Part shown: positions 18,339 through 27,691 of the stretch, piece by piece
Position numbering within the stretch: the first letter of the stretch is position 1
How the letters are laid out: every line of letters starts with the position of its first letter
Origin: Candidatus Gastranaerophilales bacterium
Lineage (GTDB): Bacteria > Cyanobacteriota > Vampirovibrionia > Gastranaerophilales > Gastranaerophilaceae
Length of the DNA stretch: 64,000 nucleotides
Assembly: GCA_944326605.1 (NCBI GenBank)
Contig: CALVEM010000004.1
Location: forward strand, 95,427-159,426
Direction of reading: 5' to 3'
Translations under genes and position numbers: made by a program
Notes under the pieces: generated by a model
What the model was told of the DNA's origin: nothing
The model's input: only the letters and a program-made list of their open reading frames with translations
The model's database searches: none

Positions 18339-19392
18339 AATTTTCTCCATATTCTAAAATTTTTGAACAATATATTTGATTAATATCAACAATTGCAGAA
18401 ATCCAAGATAAACCAACTCCAAAACCGCTTAACAAAATTTTGTTATTGTTATTTGAAACCTCATATTCAAGTTGATCTGATATAGTGCAGGGAATTGAAG
18501 CTCCACATTGGTTCCCGTATTTTGATAGAGTTTCGGCAGGTATTAAATTAGGTTGAATCTCAAGCTGCATAGCTATATTTTGTAAAATAAATTTATTCGC
18601 CTGATGTAGTACATAGTGATTTATTTCATCTTTTTTTACATTGGCAAATTCCAAAATTTCTTCTATAGATGGGGATATTTTTTCCATTGCAAAAGTGAAT
18701 ATTTCAGCTCCATTCATTTTCGCAGAGTATTTGTAATCCCCATTAGCATAAAAATCATCTTTAGAAATGATGTTCCTAAAACCTCCATTATTAGAAATCA
18801 AGGCATCATAATGCTGTCCGTCAGATTTAATGTTGAAATACATAGGACCGGCATTATCATCGTAATCTATTAAAGTTGCACTTCCGGCATCTCCAAATAC
18901 TGGAGCTGTATTATCATTGAACATATCACTGAATTTTGAAAATGTATCTCCAACAAGAAGTAATACTCGTTTACAACCGCTGTTTATCATCATGGCTGCC
19001 TGATATAGCCCGAAGACATAACCGGAGCAAGCCTGGGGAATATCTGCAACTATACAATTTTCGGATAACCCTAATTTTTTATGTAAAACATACGATGTAG
19101 CAGGCATTATATAGTCAGGAGTGTAACTAACAAATAACAATCCATCAATAGTTTCTTTTTCAATTGATAATTTTGATAATAATTTTTTTGCAGCATATTC
19201 ACATAAATCAGAAGTTGTAGTTTTTATATTGGTAACCCTTCGTTTTAAAAATCCGGAAGATTCTATCACTCTTTTAATTTTTTTTTCATTGCCGTTATAT
19301 AAATGCGGATTATCAAGTAATGATAGTTCTCTTTTGGGAACTACTGATACAATACCTCTTATTTTTGTCTTATTTAAGGCTGTTTTTACCAA
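18331..19392 (-). CDS. 3-oxoacyl-ACP synthase III (FabH-like)
   Basis: Condenses an acyl-CoA starter with an acyl-ACP extender. 353 residues with the thiolase-fold triad visible: Cys122 in IPQACSGYVFG, His in YVLHQANKFI and Asn in KYGNQCGASIP. It starts at TTG directly abutting the preceding stop codon, and AAGGAG 7 nt upstream supports that start. The ACP gene overlaps its end by 8 bp. Given its genomic setting, a role in making a short or modified acyl group for glycan decoration is likely. The exact starter is unknown. Confidence 0.88.
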   Translation of the reverse strand: MVKTALNKTKIRGIVSVVPKRELSLLDNPHLYNGNEKKIKRVIESSGFLKRRVTNIKTTTSDLCEYAAKKLLSKLSIEKETIDGLLFVSYTPDYIMPATSYVLHKKLGLSENCIVADIPQACSGYVFGLYQAAMMINSGCKRVLLLVGDTFSKFSDMFNDNTAPVFGDAGSATLIDYDDNAGPMYFNIKSDGQHYDALISNNGGFRNIISKDDFYANGDYKYSAKMNGAEIFTFAMEKISPSIEEILEFANVKKDEINHYVLHQANKFILQNIAMQLEIQPNLIPAETLSKYGNQCGASIPCTISDQLEYEVSNNNNKILLSGFGVGLSWISAIVDINQIYCSKILEYGENYE

Positions 19393-20142
19393 TTACGGTC
19401 TCCTTATAATTATGTCGTCTCTTCTATTCGCAAATGGTAATTCTATAGCCTGAGGAACAATATAAGCATCATAACCTGAATTTTGACATTTCATAATTAC
19501 AGAATGCAACAATGAATCATCTATTTTCCCTTTTTCTATACAATTAAACTTAACTTCCGGAATTTCATCAGTTTGCATAAATTCTTGATGAAATTTTATG
19601 CCATTATTTGAAGCAAAAAAACGTTTTCTTTTTGATATGTTCGGAATATCCCCAATGATAGTTTGAGCTCCTTCATTCATCAGTTCTAATAAACAATCAA
19701 GGAAATACCAGACATTACTGTCAACAAAAATATAATGGAAAACACTATAACAAATAATTATATCAAATCCATTAGCGCATAAGGATTTAATCTTGTCAAA
19801 AGTGTCTGGAAACATTCCCGGCACCTTGATAATATTATTACTATCATTATCAATTAAATCAAGCATTTCAGGGCTATCTGACAAATATAAAGAGTGTTGT
19901 TTTTCCTTACATATTTTAAAAATGTACTTTTGCAAGTTCGAGCATCCTGGACCGATATCTAAAACGTTCAATCGTTCTTTACTGTTTAACAAAGGACATT
20001 TCAACAAAATATCTTGAAAAATTTTATCTTCTACCCCTTTTCTATAACTATCAGGAAAGCCAATCTTTTCATAAACAGATAAATTTTTGTTTAAAGCTAA
20101 CTCTCTATATTTTTGATAATTATATCCGTCATAGTCCTTCAT
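19393..20142 (-). CDS. SAM-dependent methyltransferase
   Basis: 249 residues. Class I motif NVLDIGPGCSNLQKYI (motif I), followed by LYLSDSPEMLDLI (acidic residue after strand 2) and FDIIICYSVFHYIF (motif IV). The C-terminus AIELPFANRRDDIIIRRP is seen in methyltransferase proteins of sugar loci. Substrate unknown: it could methylate a sugar or the acyl chain built by the adjacent KAS III/ACP. It overlaps FdtA by ATGA, and its last codons contain the ribosome binding site of the next gene. Confidence 0.8.
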   Translation of the reverse strand: MKDYDGYNYQKYRELALNKNLSVYEKIGFPDSYRKGVEDKIFQDILLKCPLLNSKERLNVLDIGPGCSNLQKYIFKICKEKQHSLYLSDSPEMLDLIDNDSNNIIKVPGMFPDTFDKIKSLCANGFDIIICYSVFHYIFVDSNVWYFLDCLLELMNEGAQTIIGDIPNISKRKRFFASNNGIKFHQEFMQTDEIPEVKFNCIEKGKIDDSLLHSVIMKCQNSGYDAYIVPQAIELPFANRRDDIIIRRP

Positions 20143-20534
20143 TTTATAAACCTTAAAAATTCATTATAATTTCTAATATATTCTTTTTCATTGTAGTGAG
20201 TACTTGCGAGAATCATCAGCTTACACCCGTAAGAAAAATGCCTCATTTCACGCCACATATTTTTACCAATATATAACCCTATATCGGGACGGTTTAACCA
20301 TACTGTTTCTCTAGTTTTTCCATCGTCAAGTACAAACTGGCAGGCTCCGTCTATTGCGATTATAATTTGCTCTAAAGTTTTATGAGCATGTTTCCCTCGT
20401 TCTTGTTCCGGAGATGTGTCAAATATATAATAAACCCGTTTGATATCAAATGGGACATTGATATTACCTTCTAAAGATACTAACTTGCCCCTTTCATCAC
20501 CGAAAACTTTCATATTTATAAGTTTGTAATTCAT
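20139..20534 (-). CDS. fdtA: dTDP-4-keto-6-deoxyglucose 3,4-ketoisomerase (FdtA/QdtA family)
   Basis: Isomerises dTDP-4-keto-6-deoxyglucose to the 3-keto sugar that the DegT enzyme can aminate. 131 residues form a single cupin. The catalytic-type histidines His49 and His51 lie in RGKHAHKTLEQ, followed by GACQFVLDDGK. FdtA and QdtA differ in product stereochemistry at C4 and cannot be separated by eye, so the symbol is provisional. First gene of the eight- to nine-gene operon; AGAGAGGT ribosome binding site. Confidence 0.88.
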   Translation of the reverse strand: MNYKLINMKVFGDERGKLVSLEGNINVPFDIKRVYYIFDTSPEQERGKHAHKTLEQIIIAIDGACQFVLDDGKTRETVWLNRPDIGLYIGKNMWREMRHFSYGCKLMILASTHYNEKEYIRNYNEFLRFIK

Positions 20535-20760
20535 AAAACCTCTCTTTTCATCCTAACATAAAAATTTTATGTAATACTTTAATTATTACAAAATTTTACT
20601 AATATTATTCTATTTAACCATAAAATTTTCAAAAAATTTTAGTAAACTAATTACGAAATAATTTTTAATTAGTATGGTATATGTAATTTACTGAAATTTT
20701 ATGTGACAAAATTTGCTAAACTGATTTAAAACAGTAAAAACAAAAAACAATTTAATAAGT

Positions 20761-20803
20761 ATGACTATTAGTCATTGACTTTTAGTCATTTATTTGTTAT
20801 AAT
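20761..20803 (+). promoter_or_regulatory. Sigma70-type promoter with two TetR-type operator palindromes
   Basis: A -35 TTGACT (20775-20780), a 17-nt spacer and a -10 TATAAT (20798-20803) form a near-consensus promoter. A perfect 15-bp palindrome ATGACTATTAGTCAT (20761-20775) abuts the -35 box. A second copy TGACTTTTAGTCA (20776-20788) lies over the -35 and spacer. Binding by the TetR protein encoded just downstream would block RNA polymerase, so autorepression is inferred. Confidence 0.8.
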
Positions 20804-20825
20804 ATTTTATTATCAGGAGTATTTT

Positions 20826-21419
20826 ATGAATAAAAGACAAAAATCAGCCATTGAAACTAAACGAAAACTTATATCCGCAGGGTTGGAGCTTATTAAAGAA
20901 AAAGGCTTTGACGCAATTAATGTCGAAGATATTACAAAAAAAGCCGGTGTTGCCAAGGGAACTTTTTATACTTATTTCAAACGCAAAGAAGATATTGTTA
21001 TGGAAATCAGCAGAACACCATTCGGTGAAATTGCTGATGAAATTGAGCAAATGGAAAACGCTGAATTGTTTGACAAACTCAGGCATTATTTTCGCCGTTT
21101 TATGGAACAGGTTGAATTTTGTGGAATTCAAATCTGCCGTGAATGGATAAGAAATGTAATTGACCCGAATAATGTACCGGAAACAATGGACAGCAAAAAA
21201 TGGTTCTATGATTACGAAATGCTTGAAAGTATCCTGAAAAACGCAAAGGAACTTAAAGAAGATACTCCTATTGAGTTGTTAACCCACATTATAATCAGCG
21301 AACTTTACGGAATGATGCTTTGCTGGTGCATGTCAGACGGAAAATTTGAACCGTTAGACTGGACAGACAGATTTTGCGATGTTCAACTCACGGCTATATT
21401 TAAGCCTTACTTGAAATAA
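20826..21419 (+). CDS. TetR/AcrR-family transcriptional regulator
   Basis: 197 residues. The N-terminal HTH (AIETKRKLISAGLELIKEKGF...ITKKAGVAKGTFYTYFKRKEDIV) is canonical TetR. The C-terminal ligand domain is helical and contains several Trp/Cys residues (WCMSD, CREWIRN). The ATG has CAGGAG upstream; an earlier in-frame start would overlap the promoter. First gene of an oxidoreductase operon, so it likely senses a reactive electrophile, quinone or similar small molecule that the reductases remove. Confidence 0.92.
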   Translation: MNKRQKSAIETKRKLISAGLELIKEKGFDAINVEDITKKAGVAKGTFYTYFKRKEDIVMEISRTPFGEIADEIEQMENAELFDKLRHYFRRFMEQVEFCGIQICREWIRNVIDPNNVPETMDSKKWFYDYEMLESILKNAKELKEDTPIELLTHIIISELYGMMLCWCMSDGKFEPLDWTDRFCDVQLTAIFKPYLK

Positions 21420-21432
21420 AGGAGAATTAATT

Positions 21433-22455
21433 ATGAAATACAGAAAATTAAGAGATATTGAAGTATCAGCAGTCGGCATCGGCTGTATGGGATTTTCTCA
21501 CGGTTACGGGGCGATACCTACCGAGGAAGAATCCATAAGACTTATGCATAAAGCATTTGACCTTGGCTGCACACTTTTTGATACGGCAGAAGCTTATGGG
21601 CCTTATACAAACGAAACCCTTGTCGGCAAAGCCGTTAAGCCTTTCAGAGATAAAATTATACTTACAACAAAATTTGTTCCTGTATTCCAGCCGGGACAAG
21701 AAATTCCCGAAGGCAAATTAAGCAAAAAAGGTGTTACTAATGCGCTGAATGACTCTTTAAAAAGATTGCAGACAGATTACATTGACATCTATTATGAACA
21801 CAGGGTTCCTTTAGACAGTAATGTAGAAGAAGTTGCCGGCTGGATGGGCGAATTTATTAAAGAAGGCAAAATCCGTGCGTGGGGGCAATCCCAATCCACT
21901 CCCGAACAGATTAAAAAAGCCCATGCAGTTACCCCTTTAACTGCCATTCAAAGCGAATATTCAATGATGGAGCGGATGTTTGAAAAAGATGTTATACCGT
22001 TATGCAAAGAGTTAAACATTGGTTTTGTAGCATTTTCACCTATGGCATCAGGCTTTTTAAGCGGCAAATATAATAAAAATACTCAATACAAAGGCGATGA
22101 TGTAAGACGTGTAATCACAAGATTTGCACCAAAAAACGTTGAAAAGAACCAGCCGCTATTGGATTTGCTTAATGAAGTTGCAAGTAAAAAAGGTATTACT
22201 CCGGCTCAAATTTCTTTAGCGTGGATGCTTAAAAAATACCCTCATGTTGTACCGATTCCGGGCATGAGAAAAGACGAAAGAGTAATAGAAAACCTTGGCG
22301 CAGCTGATATTATTCTCACGGATGAAGAATTTAACAACATCGAAAAAGAATTAATCAAAATCACAATCTATGGTAATAGGACGGATGAGGATATTCACAA
22401 ACTCGGAACAGTTAATGCGATAGATTATAAAGGAGAAATTATTGATGTCAAATAA
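21433..22455 (+). CDS. Aldo/keto reductase (AKR13/YakC-like)
   Basis: NADPH-dependent aldehyde/ketone reductase, 340 residues, (beta/alpha)8 barrel. The catalytic tetrad can be read: Asp in LFDTAEAYGP, Tyr in the same motif, Lys in ILTTKF and His in YYEHRVP. The cofactor-binding end is IPGMRKDERVIENLGAADIIL. Strong ribosome binding site (AAGGAG). It ends 11 bp inside the next reading frame. Physiological substrate unknown. Confidence 0.92.
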   Translation: MKYRKLRDIEVSAVGIGCMGFSHGYGAIPTEEESIRLMHKAFDLGCTLFDTAEAYGPYTNETLVGKAVKPFRDKIILTTKFVPVFQPGQEIPEGKLSKKGVTNALNDSLKRLQTDYIDIYYEHRVPLDSNVEEVAGWMGEFIKEGKIRAWGQSQSTPEQIKKAHAVTPLTAIQSEYSMMERMFEKDVIPLCKELNIGFVAFSPMASGFLSGKYNKNTQYKGDDVRRVITRFAPKNVEKNQPLLDLLNEVASKKGITPAQISLAWMLKKYPHVVPIPGMRKDERVIENLGAADIILTDEEFNNIEKELIKITIYGNRTDEDIHKLGTVNAIDYKGEIIDVK

Positions 22456-23104
22456 AAAAATATATATTATAAACGGTTCACCGAGAAAGTAATGGAATAC
22501 GGCTCAAATGTGCGAAAGTTTTGCCAAAGGGGCTAAAGACAATGGAACAGAGGTAGAAATTGTTCATCTTTATGACATTGATTTTAAAGGTTGCAGAAGC
22601 TGCTTTGCCTGCAAATTAAAAGATGGGAAAAACTTTGGCAGATGTGCATATCCGGATGAATTAGCACCATTATTAGATAAAATCTCAAAAGCAGACGGGA
22701 TTGTTCTGGCAAGCCCCATTTATTGCAGCGATGTAACTGGCATGATGAGGTGTTTTATTGAGCGCCTTACGTTTCCGTTTTTTGAATACAAGCAGGGCTA
22801 TCCTTCAATTGCCCCTAAAAGGCTTAAAACAGCAATGATTTATACAATGAATGTTACAGAAGAACTTGCTAATCAAATGTATCCTGATATGTTCAACAGA
22901 ACAGAGTTTATGATAGAAACAGTATTTACAAAACCTGAGCGAATTTTTGCGTATGATACATATCAATTCAACGATTATGACAAATATGTTGTCGAAACAT
23001 TTGATAAAAATAAAAAATTAAAACAAAAGGAAGAGCAATTCCCGAAAGATTTACAAAAAGCTTATGAGGCGGGTGTAAAAATGGCACTTTCACTAATTCA
23101 ATAA
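22445..23104 (+). pseudogene. Flavodoxin-fold NAD(P)H-dependent oxidoreductase, broken by in-frame TAA
   Basis: The frame starts at an ATG inside the AKR stop region and reads MSNKKIYIINGSPRK, the FMN-binding start of this family. A TAA at 22490-22492 then interrupts it, and it continues uninterrupted as WNTAQMCESFAKGAKDNG to a normal C-terminus. The conserved GSPR(K)xGNT motif is thus split by one codon; an AAA or AAC to TAA change would explain it. Residues such as CRSCFACKL and LASPIYCSDVTG are intact, so the mutation looks recent. Internal restart at ATG 22508 would lack the FMN phosphate loop. Confidence 0.8.
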
Positions 23105-23121
23105 AAAACGGAGTATTTAAG

Positions 23122-23886
23122 ATGGAACTTTCTTTTAAAAATAAAACTGTACTTATAACGGGCGGTGCCAGTGGTATCGGTTTTGAAACCGCTAAAATGT
23201 TCACTCAGTCAGGTGCAGATGTTGCAATAACCGATATAAATGCGGAATTATTGAATAACTCTACGGAAACTTTAAAACTATCAGGTTATAATGTTTTAGC
23301 TATTCAATGTGATATTTCAGTCGAACAGGAAGTTGAAAATGCGGTCAAGCAGACAGTAGAAAAATTTGGTAAACTTAACATTGCATATAATAATGTTGGT
23401 ATACAGGCTCCTGTTGCAAATATTACAGAGGCTTGCGGCGCAGACTTTGACCATGTTATTGCCGTAAACCTTAAAGGTATGTGGAATAGTTTGAAATACG
23501 AATTAAGGCAAATGAAGGTACAAGGGAAAGGCGGTGCTGTTATTAATTGTTCTTCACAGTGCGGATTGCTTGCACAGCCAGGTTTAGGTGCATACAGTGC
23601 TTCTAAACACGGAGTTATTGGTCTAACAAAAGTTGCAGCATTAGAAGTTGCCAAAGATAATATAAGGGTCAATGCAATTTGCCCAGGTACAACCGATACC
23701 CAGATGGTAAGAACAGCAATAAAAGATTATCCCGCTCATATGCAAAAAGTAATAGACGGTATTCCGCTTGGAAGAATTGCAAATGTTCAAGAAATAGCTT
23801 CTGCTGTTTTGTATCTTGCAAGTGATTATGCAGGATTTGTTACGGGAGAAGTTATGGCACTTGATGGCGGGTGTATATTAGTTTAA
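23122..23886 (+). CDS. Short-chain dehydrogenase/reductase
   Basis: 254-residue classical SDR. Cofactor loop TGGASGIGFE, NNVG structural motif, catalytic Ser in NCSSQCGL and YSASK (Tyr, Lys). Asp at the end of strand 2 (VAITDINAE) suggests NAD(H) preference. C-terminal FVTGEVMALDGGCIL is typical. Operon position between the flavodoxin pseudogene and the second AKR suggests shared control by TetR. Substrate unknown. Confidence 0.93.
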   Translation: MELSFKNKTVLITGGASGIGFETAKMFTQSGADVAITDINAELLNNSTETLKLSGYNVLAIQCDISVEQEVENAVKQTVEKFGKLNIAYNNVGIQAPVANITEACGADFDHVIAVNLKGMWNSLKYELRQMKVQGKGGAVINCSSQCGLLAQPGLGAYSASKHGVIGLTKVAALEVAKDNIRVNAICPGTTDTQMVRTAIKDYPAHMQKVIDGIPLGRIANVQEIASAVLYLASDYAGFVTGEVMALDGGCILV

Positions 23887-23899
23887 AGGAGAATAAATT

Positions 23900-24736
23900 A
23901 TGCAGACAGTAAAATTAAATAACGGTGTTGAAATGCCGATTTTAGGCTACGGGGTTTTTCTTGTTGACCCGAAAGAATGCGAAAGATGTGTGACTGACGC
24001 TATTGACGTTGGTTACAGAATGATTGATACAGCACAGGCTTATTATAATGAAGAAGGTGTCGGCACTGCCATCAAAAAATCAGGGATAAAAAGAGATGAA
24101 TTTTTCCTTGTGACAAAAGTCTGGATAACAAATTCAGGCGAAGAAAAAGCCGCAAAATCTATTGAAGAATCTCTGAAAAAATTACAAACAGATTATGTGG
24201 ATTTGCTTTTAATCCACCAGCCGTTCGGCGATTATTACGGAACCTATAGAGCTATGGAAAAAGCCTATAAAGACGGCAAGACAAGAGCAATTGGCGTCAG
24301 CAACTTTTTCCCTGACAGATTTGTTGATTTGTGTAATTTTGTTGAAATTAAGCCGATGGTTAACCAGATGGAAACCCATGTATTCCAGCAGGAAACAACT
24401 TTGCGTAAATATATGGACAAATACAATGCGCAGCTTATGTCGTGGAGTCCTATGGCAAGAGGCGAAAACAATTTCTTTAACAACGAAATTTTGAAAGCAA
24501 TCGGAGAAAAATATAATAAATCTGTTGCACAGGTCGCACTGAGATTTTTAACACAGGAAAATGTCATTGTTATTCCAAAATCTACGCACAAAGAAAGAAT
24601 GAAAGAAAACTTTGAAATATTTGACTTTGAACTTTCCAAAGATGATATGGACACTTTGAGAAGTCTGGATAAAGGCGAAAGTATCTTTGTAAATCACTAT
24701 GATCCTGAGTTTGTGCAAAGTATTATAAACTATTAA
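23900..24736 (+). CDS. Aldo/keto reductase (AKR5-like, 2,5-diketogluconate reductase type)
   Basis: 278 residues. The barrel has IDTAQAYYNEEGVG (Asp, Tyr), LVTKVW (Lys), LLIHQPFGDYYGTYRAME (His), AIGVSNFFPDR and VIPKSTHKERMKENFEIFDF. It is shorter than and only distantly related to the other AKR in this operon. It probably reduces small aldehydes or keto acids. AAGGAG upstream of the ATG. Last gene before the terminator. Confidence 0.92.
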   Translation: MQTVKLNNGVEMPILGYGVFLVDPKECERCVTDAIDVGYRMIDTAQAYYNEEGVGTAIKKSGIKRDEFFLVTKVWITNSGEEKAAKSIEESLKKLQTDYVDLLLIHQPFGDYYGTYRAMEKAYKDGKTRAIGVSNFFPDRFVDLCNFVEIKPMVNQMETHVFQQETTLRKYMDKYNAQLMSWSPMARGENNFFNNEILKAIGEKYNKSVAQVALRFLTQENVIVIPKSTHKERMKENFEIFDFELSKDDMDTLRSLDKGESIFVNHYDPEFVQSIINY

Positions 24737-24769
24737 ATATTCAAAATGGAAAATTATTTATTAACAATC

Positions 24770-24800
24770 AAAAACGGGTTTATATAATCCGTTTTTATTG
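24770..24800 (+). terminator. Rho-independent terminator of the TetR-AKR operon
   Basis: Stem AAAAACGG/CCGTTTTT (24770-24777 with 24789-24796) with an 11-nt loop and a T-rich 3' side. It sits 34 bp after the last stop codon. The symmetric A and T flanks could also serve the opposite strand. Confidence 0.75.
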
Positions 24801-24826
24801 TTAAAGAAATTTTAAAATAATATAAT

Positions 24827-24991
24827 CGGACTTTATTTACTTCCGACCGTCATAATCCAAACACAAAGCCAATCTTGCCGAATAATCTTTTTATGCGTTC
24901 AAGTAAAATGTCCCGTTAAAATACACTAATTGTAAAGAAACACCTTAAATGATTATTTGTAACAGTCAAAATGAGTATTTAATTAGATATA
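24827..24991. repeat. Island repeat copy R1 (left edge)
   Basis: Holds the 16-bp CGGACTTTATTTACTT (24827-24842), which is also present at 43994 and 46214. It runs straight into a 93-bp block (24838-24930) that matches 46385-46477 at 81 of 93 positions in the same orientation. A further tail (24931-24991) resembles 27773-27834. The join of the first two parts looks like a deletion across a shared TTACTT within the right-edge copy. The rest of the 24737-25173 gap is AT-rich with no gene seen. Confidence 0.85.
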
Positions 24992-25173
24992 ATTTATTAC
25001 TAGTTTTTCTTGAATTTTTATAAAACAGAAAATTTTAAGATTTTGTTAGCTATAATTTAACACTTGGTACGAGATTAAATTATCTGTAAAATGAAGATTT
25101 TAACTATAAAAATTATTTTATATAAGATTAATTTAAAAAAATATATTTGCTATTACAAATTTTGGAACATTAA

Positions 25174-27387
25174 TTATTTATTATCTAATGAATTAAATAA
25201 GTTTTTAATATTCTTTTCTTCCTGTTCAATATCTGATATAACATTTCTATATGAATGCCCATACGACTTATTATCCTCTTGCTGGAATTCAGATTTAAGT
25301 TCTTCTTGTTCTGATAATTCGTATATTTTCTCTTCGATATCTTCTAAATCATTTAATAAGTCAAGTTTGTCATTTATTTCTTCTAATTTATCTTTTGCTT
25401 CTTCTAAATAATATAAATCATCTTCATAATAATCAATTGCATCTTCTTGTAATTGTTCAAATTTATCATTTATAGTATCAATAATTTCCTGTACATATAT
25501 TTCATTAAGAAGATCTCTCCATATATTTATAAACTTAGCTATATTAACATAATCATCTAAATCTTCAAGATTATCAATGTCTAAATGAATTTTTTTCAAA
25601 ATTTGATTTATAAAATTTATAACAATACCATTATCTTCAAAAAATGCTGTTCTCAAATTTGAAAAAATACCTTCATTATTATATGGAGCACTTTCATGAT
25701 TTAAAATATAATCAAAAGTATCTTGTATTTCTGATATTAAATCTTCATTACCGATTGTCTCAATAATCCGAATCATTAATTCAGTTACATTTGAATTATG
25801 TTTTATAGAATTTTGTTTTTTTAATTTGTTAAAGAAAAGGTATGCATAATTTTTTTGTAGCTTTTTTCTTGTAAAATATGTGTTATATAGCCATCTGTAC
25901 TGCTCTTGTCGATTACATAACTCTATAAAAGAGGGTAATAAGTCATTTTTATAAATATAATTTTCTATAAAATCTCTTATTGAAGGATCTGCAAAATGAA
26001 TACTATTTTTGTTTATTGTTATAAAATCACCATCTAATATTTTAATAGAATTTTTGTAATCTAAACTATTTATTTTTTCTGAATATAATTTTTGACATAT
26101 TATATTACTAATTAATTGAATGTCATCCTTGCCAAATGGTAAATAATATTGAGGAAAAGTTACTATTGCAAATAATATACTTCTAGTTTTGTTATTAATC
26201 TGATTTTCAAATGCATGGTACCAAATTTCAGTTGGATTATCTAAATTTTTAATAAATTCAGAAAAATAATTCTGCGGTAATACTTCTTTATATCTTTTTT
26301 GCATTGTCATGTATTCAATTATTCTCGGATTATAATTAGGATGTTTAATGATATCTAAATAATGTTCGTTATCTATTAATGCCAAAATATACTCATAAGG
26401 TAGTTCTGAAAAATAAAGATGACTATACAAAATTTCAGCTTTTATTCGTTTCGTATAGTTTTTTAAATCTATAATACATTTTTTAAAATCAAAATAATCA
26501 ATTTTTTCATATAAAATTTTTGTTTGTTGCAATATATATTCTCTAGTTGTTAATATCATTTTTTTATTCTGAGATTTATTAACTTTGCTAATAAATAATA
26601 TTAACCTAGAATCCTCATTTTTTGTAAGATTAGTTGTGCCTAAAAAATCATCATAATAAAAGATTTGCTTTCTATTTGGGTCTAAACTATATAAAGAAAA
26701 TGCTTCTTTTATGTTTTCAGAAATATTTACAAATTCATAACCTTTTATAACAAATTCCCATATCAGCATTTCTGCGAGGGTAGTTTTCCCAACACCAGGT
26801 GCGCCTGATATAACTACACAATTTTCTTTTTCTAATATTTCATGAGCTTTATCTAAACTTAGATTTGGAACGAATCGTTTAATTTTTTCTTTAATTTCTT
26901 CAAGTCTAAATACAGACTCATTAACTATATCACTGTGTAAAATTCGTTCTAAAATATTAGTACTCGTCATCCATAATTTAAAATGATCATTTTCAATTTT
27001 TGGATATTTTTGTATTAAATTATTTAAATCATCTAAACCATATATATCACCTGTTGATAAAATGTATGGAGTACAAACTTGCAATATTTTTGTTTTATTT
27101 TGAGGTGTTAATGATAAAGATGTTACAATAATATATCTTTTTGGTAACAGTTTTTGAACTTTATTAACTTCTTCTTTTAAAGAAAAAATAAGATTGTTAA
27201 ATGTTGAATTTTTATAATGCTTACATTGAACAATTAGTTCATTAGTTGAGTTTTTTGCAAATCTTAAATCTATTCCTTGATCTCTTCCATTTTTAAAAGA
27301 CTCCAGACTAATGTTTAAATCTTTCTGTAAGAGATCTCTGGTTAATTCTTCAAAATCTTTTGGTGATAGGGATTCAAAATTATACAT
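25174..27387 (-). CDS. Mrr-type restriction endonuclease fused to STAND-like NTPase (nSTAND3-type), predicted anti-phage effector
   Basis: 737 residues. Residues about 1-110 form a PD-(D/E)xK nuclease domain of the Mrr/REase type (FEELTRDLLQ, GRDQGIDLRFA, VQCKHY, with a QxK active-site form). Residues about 170-420 form a P-loop NTPase with Walker [15 protein letters not shown], Walker B KQIFYYDDFLG and sensor-like ILTTREYIL. A helical region follows, then an Asp/Glu/Leu-rich predicted coiled coil (about 640-720). STAND-family NTPases with nuclease domains are known phage sensors that degrade DNA on activation; that role here is inferred. It stands alone between repeat copies. AAGGA ribosome binding site. 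Confidence 0.82.
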   Translation of the reverse strand: MYNFESLSPKDFEELTRDLLQKDLNISLESFKNGRDQGIDLRFAKNSTNELIVQCKHYKNSTFNNLIFSLKEEVNKVQKLLPKRYIIVTSLSLTPQNKTKILQVCTPYILSTGDIYGLDDLNNLIQKYPKIENDHFKLWMTSTNILERILHSDIVNESVFRLEEIKEKIKRFVPNLSLDKAHEILEKENCVVISGAPGVGKTTLAEMLIWEFVIKGYEFVNISENIKEAFSLYSLDPNRKQIFYYDDFLGTTNLTKNEDSRLILFISKVNKSQNKKMILTTREYILQQTKILYEKIDYFDFKKCIIDLKNYTKRIKAEILYSHLYFSELPYEYILALIDNEHYLDIIKHPNYNPRIIEYMTMQKRYKEVLPQNYFSEFIKNLDNPTEIWYHAFENQINNKTRSILFAIVTFPQYYLPFGKDDIQLISNIICQKLYSEKINSLDYKNSIKILDGDFITINKNSIHFADPSIRDFIENYIYKNDLLPSFIELCNRQEQYRWLYNTYFTRKKLQKNYAYLFFNKLKKQNSIKHNSNVTELMIRIIETIGNEDLISEIQDTFDYILNHESAPYNNEGIFSNLRTAFFEDNGIVINFINQILKKIHLDIDNLEDLDDYVNIAKFINIWRDLLNEIYVQEIIDTINDKFEQLQEDAIDYYEDDLYYLEEAKDKLEEINDKLDLLNDLEDIEEKIYELSEQEELKSEFQQEDNKSYGHSYRNVISDIEQEEKNIKNLFNSLDNK

Positions 27388-27691
27388 ATAATTATTCCTT
27401 TTTCTTATTATATATAAAAATGACTATAAGATAAATATTATTTACCTTCTAATGTTCAGAAGGTTTTAGACTATCAAAAATCTGATGTAATACAAATGAT
27501 TAAAGTTTGTAGGTTGAGCTTATAGCCCAACAATTAATTGGACTTTAACCTGACTGCCGGATTTTTTTGATTTTGGTGAGCATTAGGCAAATTTAAAAAT
27601 ATCCTTTGTAGATTCTAGTCCTAATAAAGTCCATTTCGGCAGTTTTATTTTTTGTAAACTTAATTTTCCGGCCTAAAAATGCCTGCACAAA

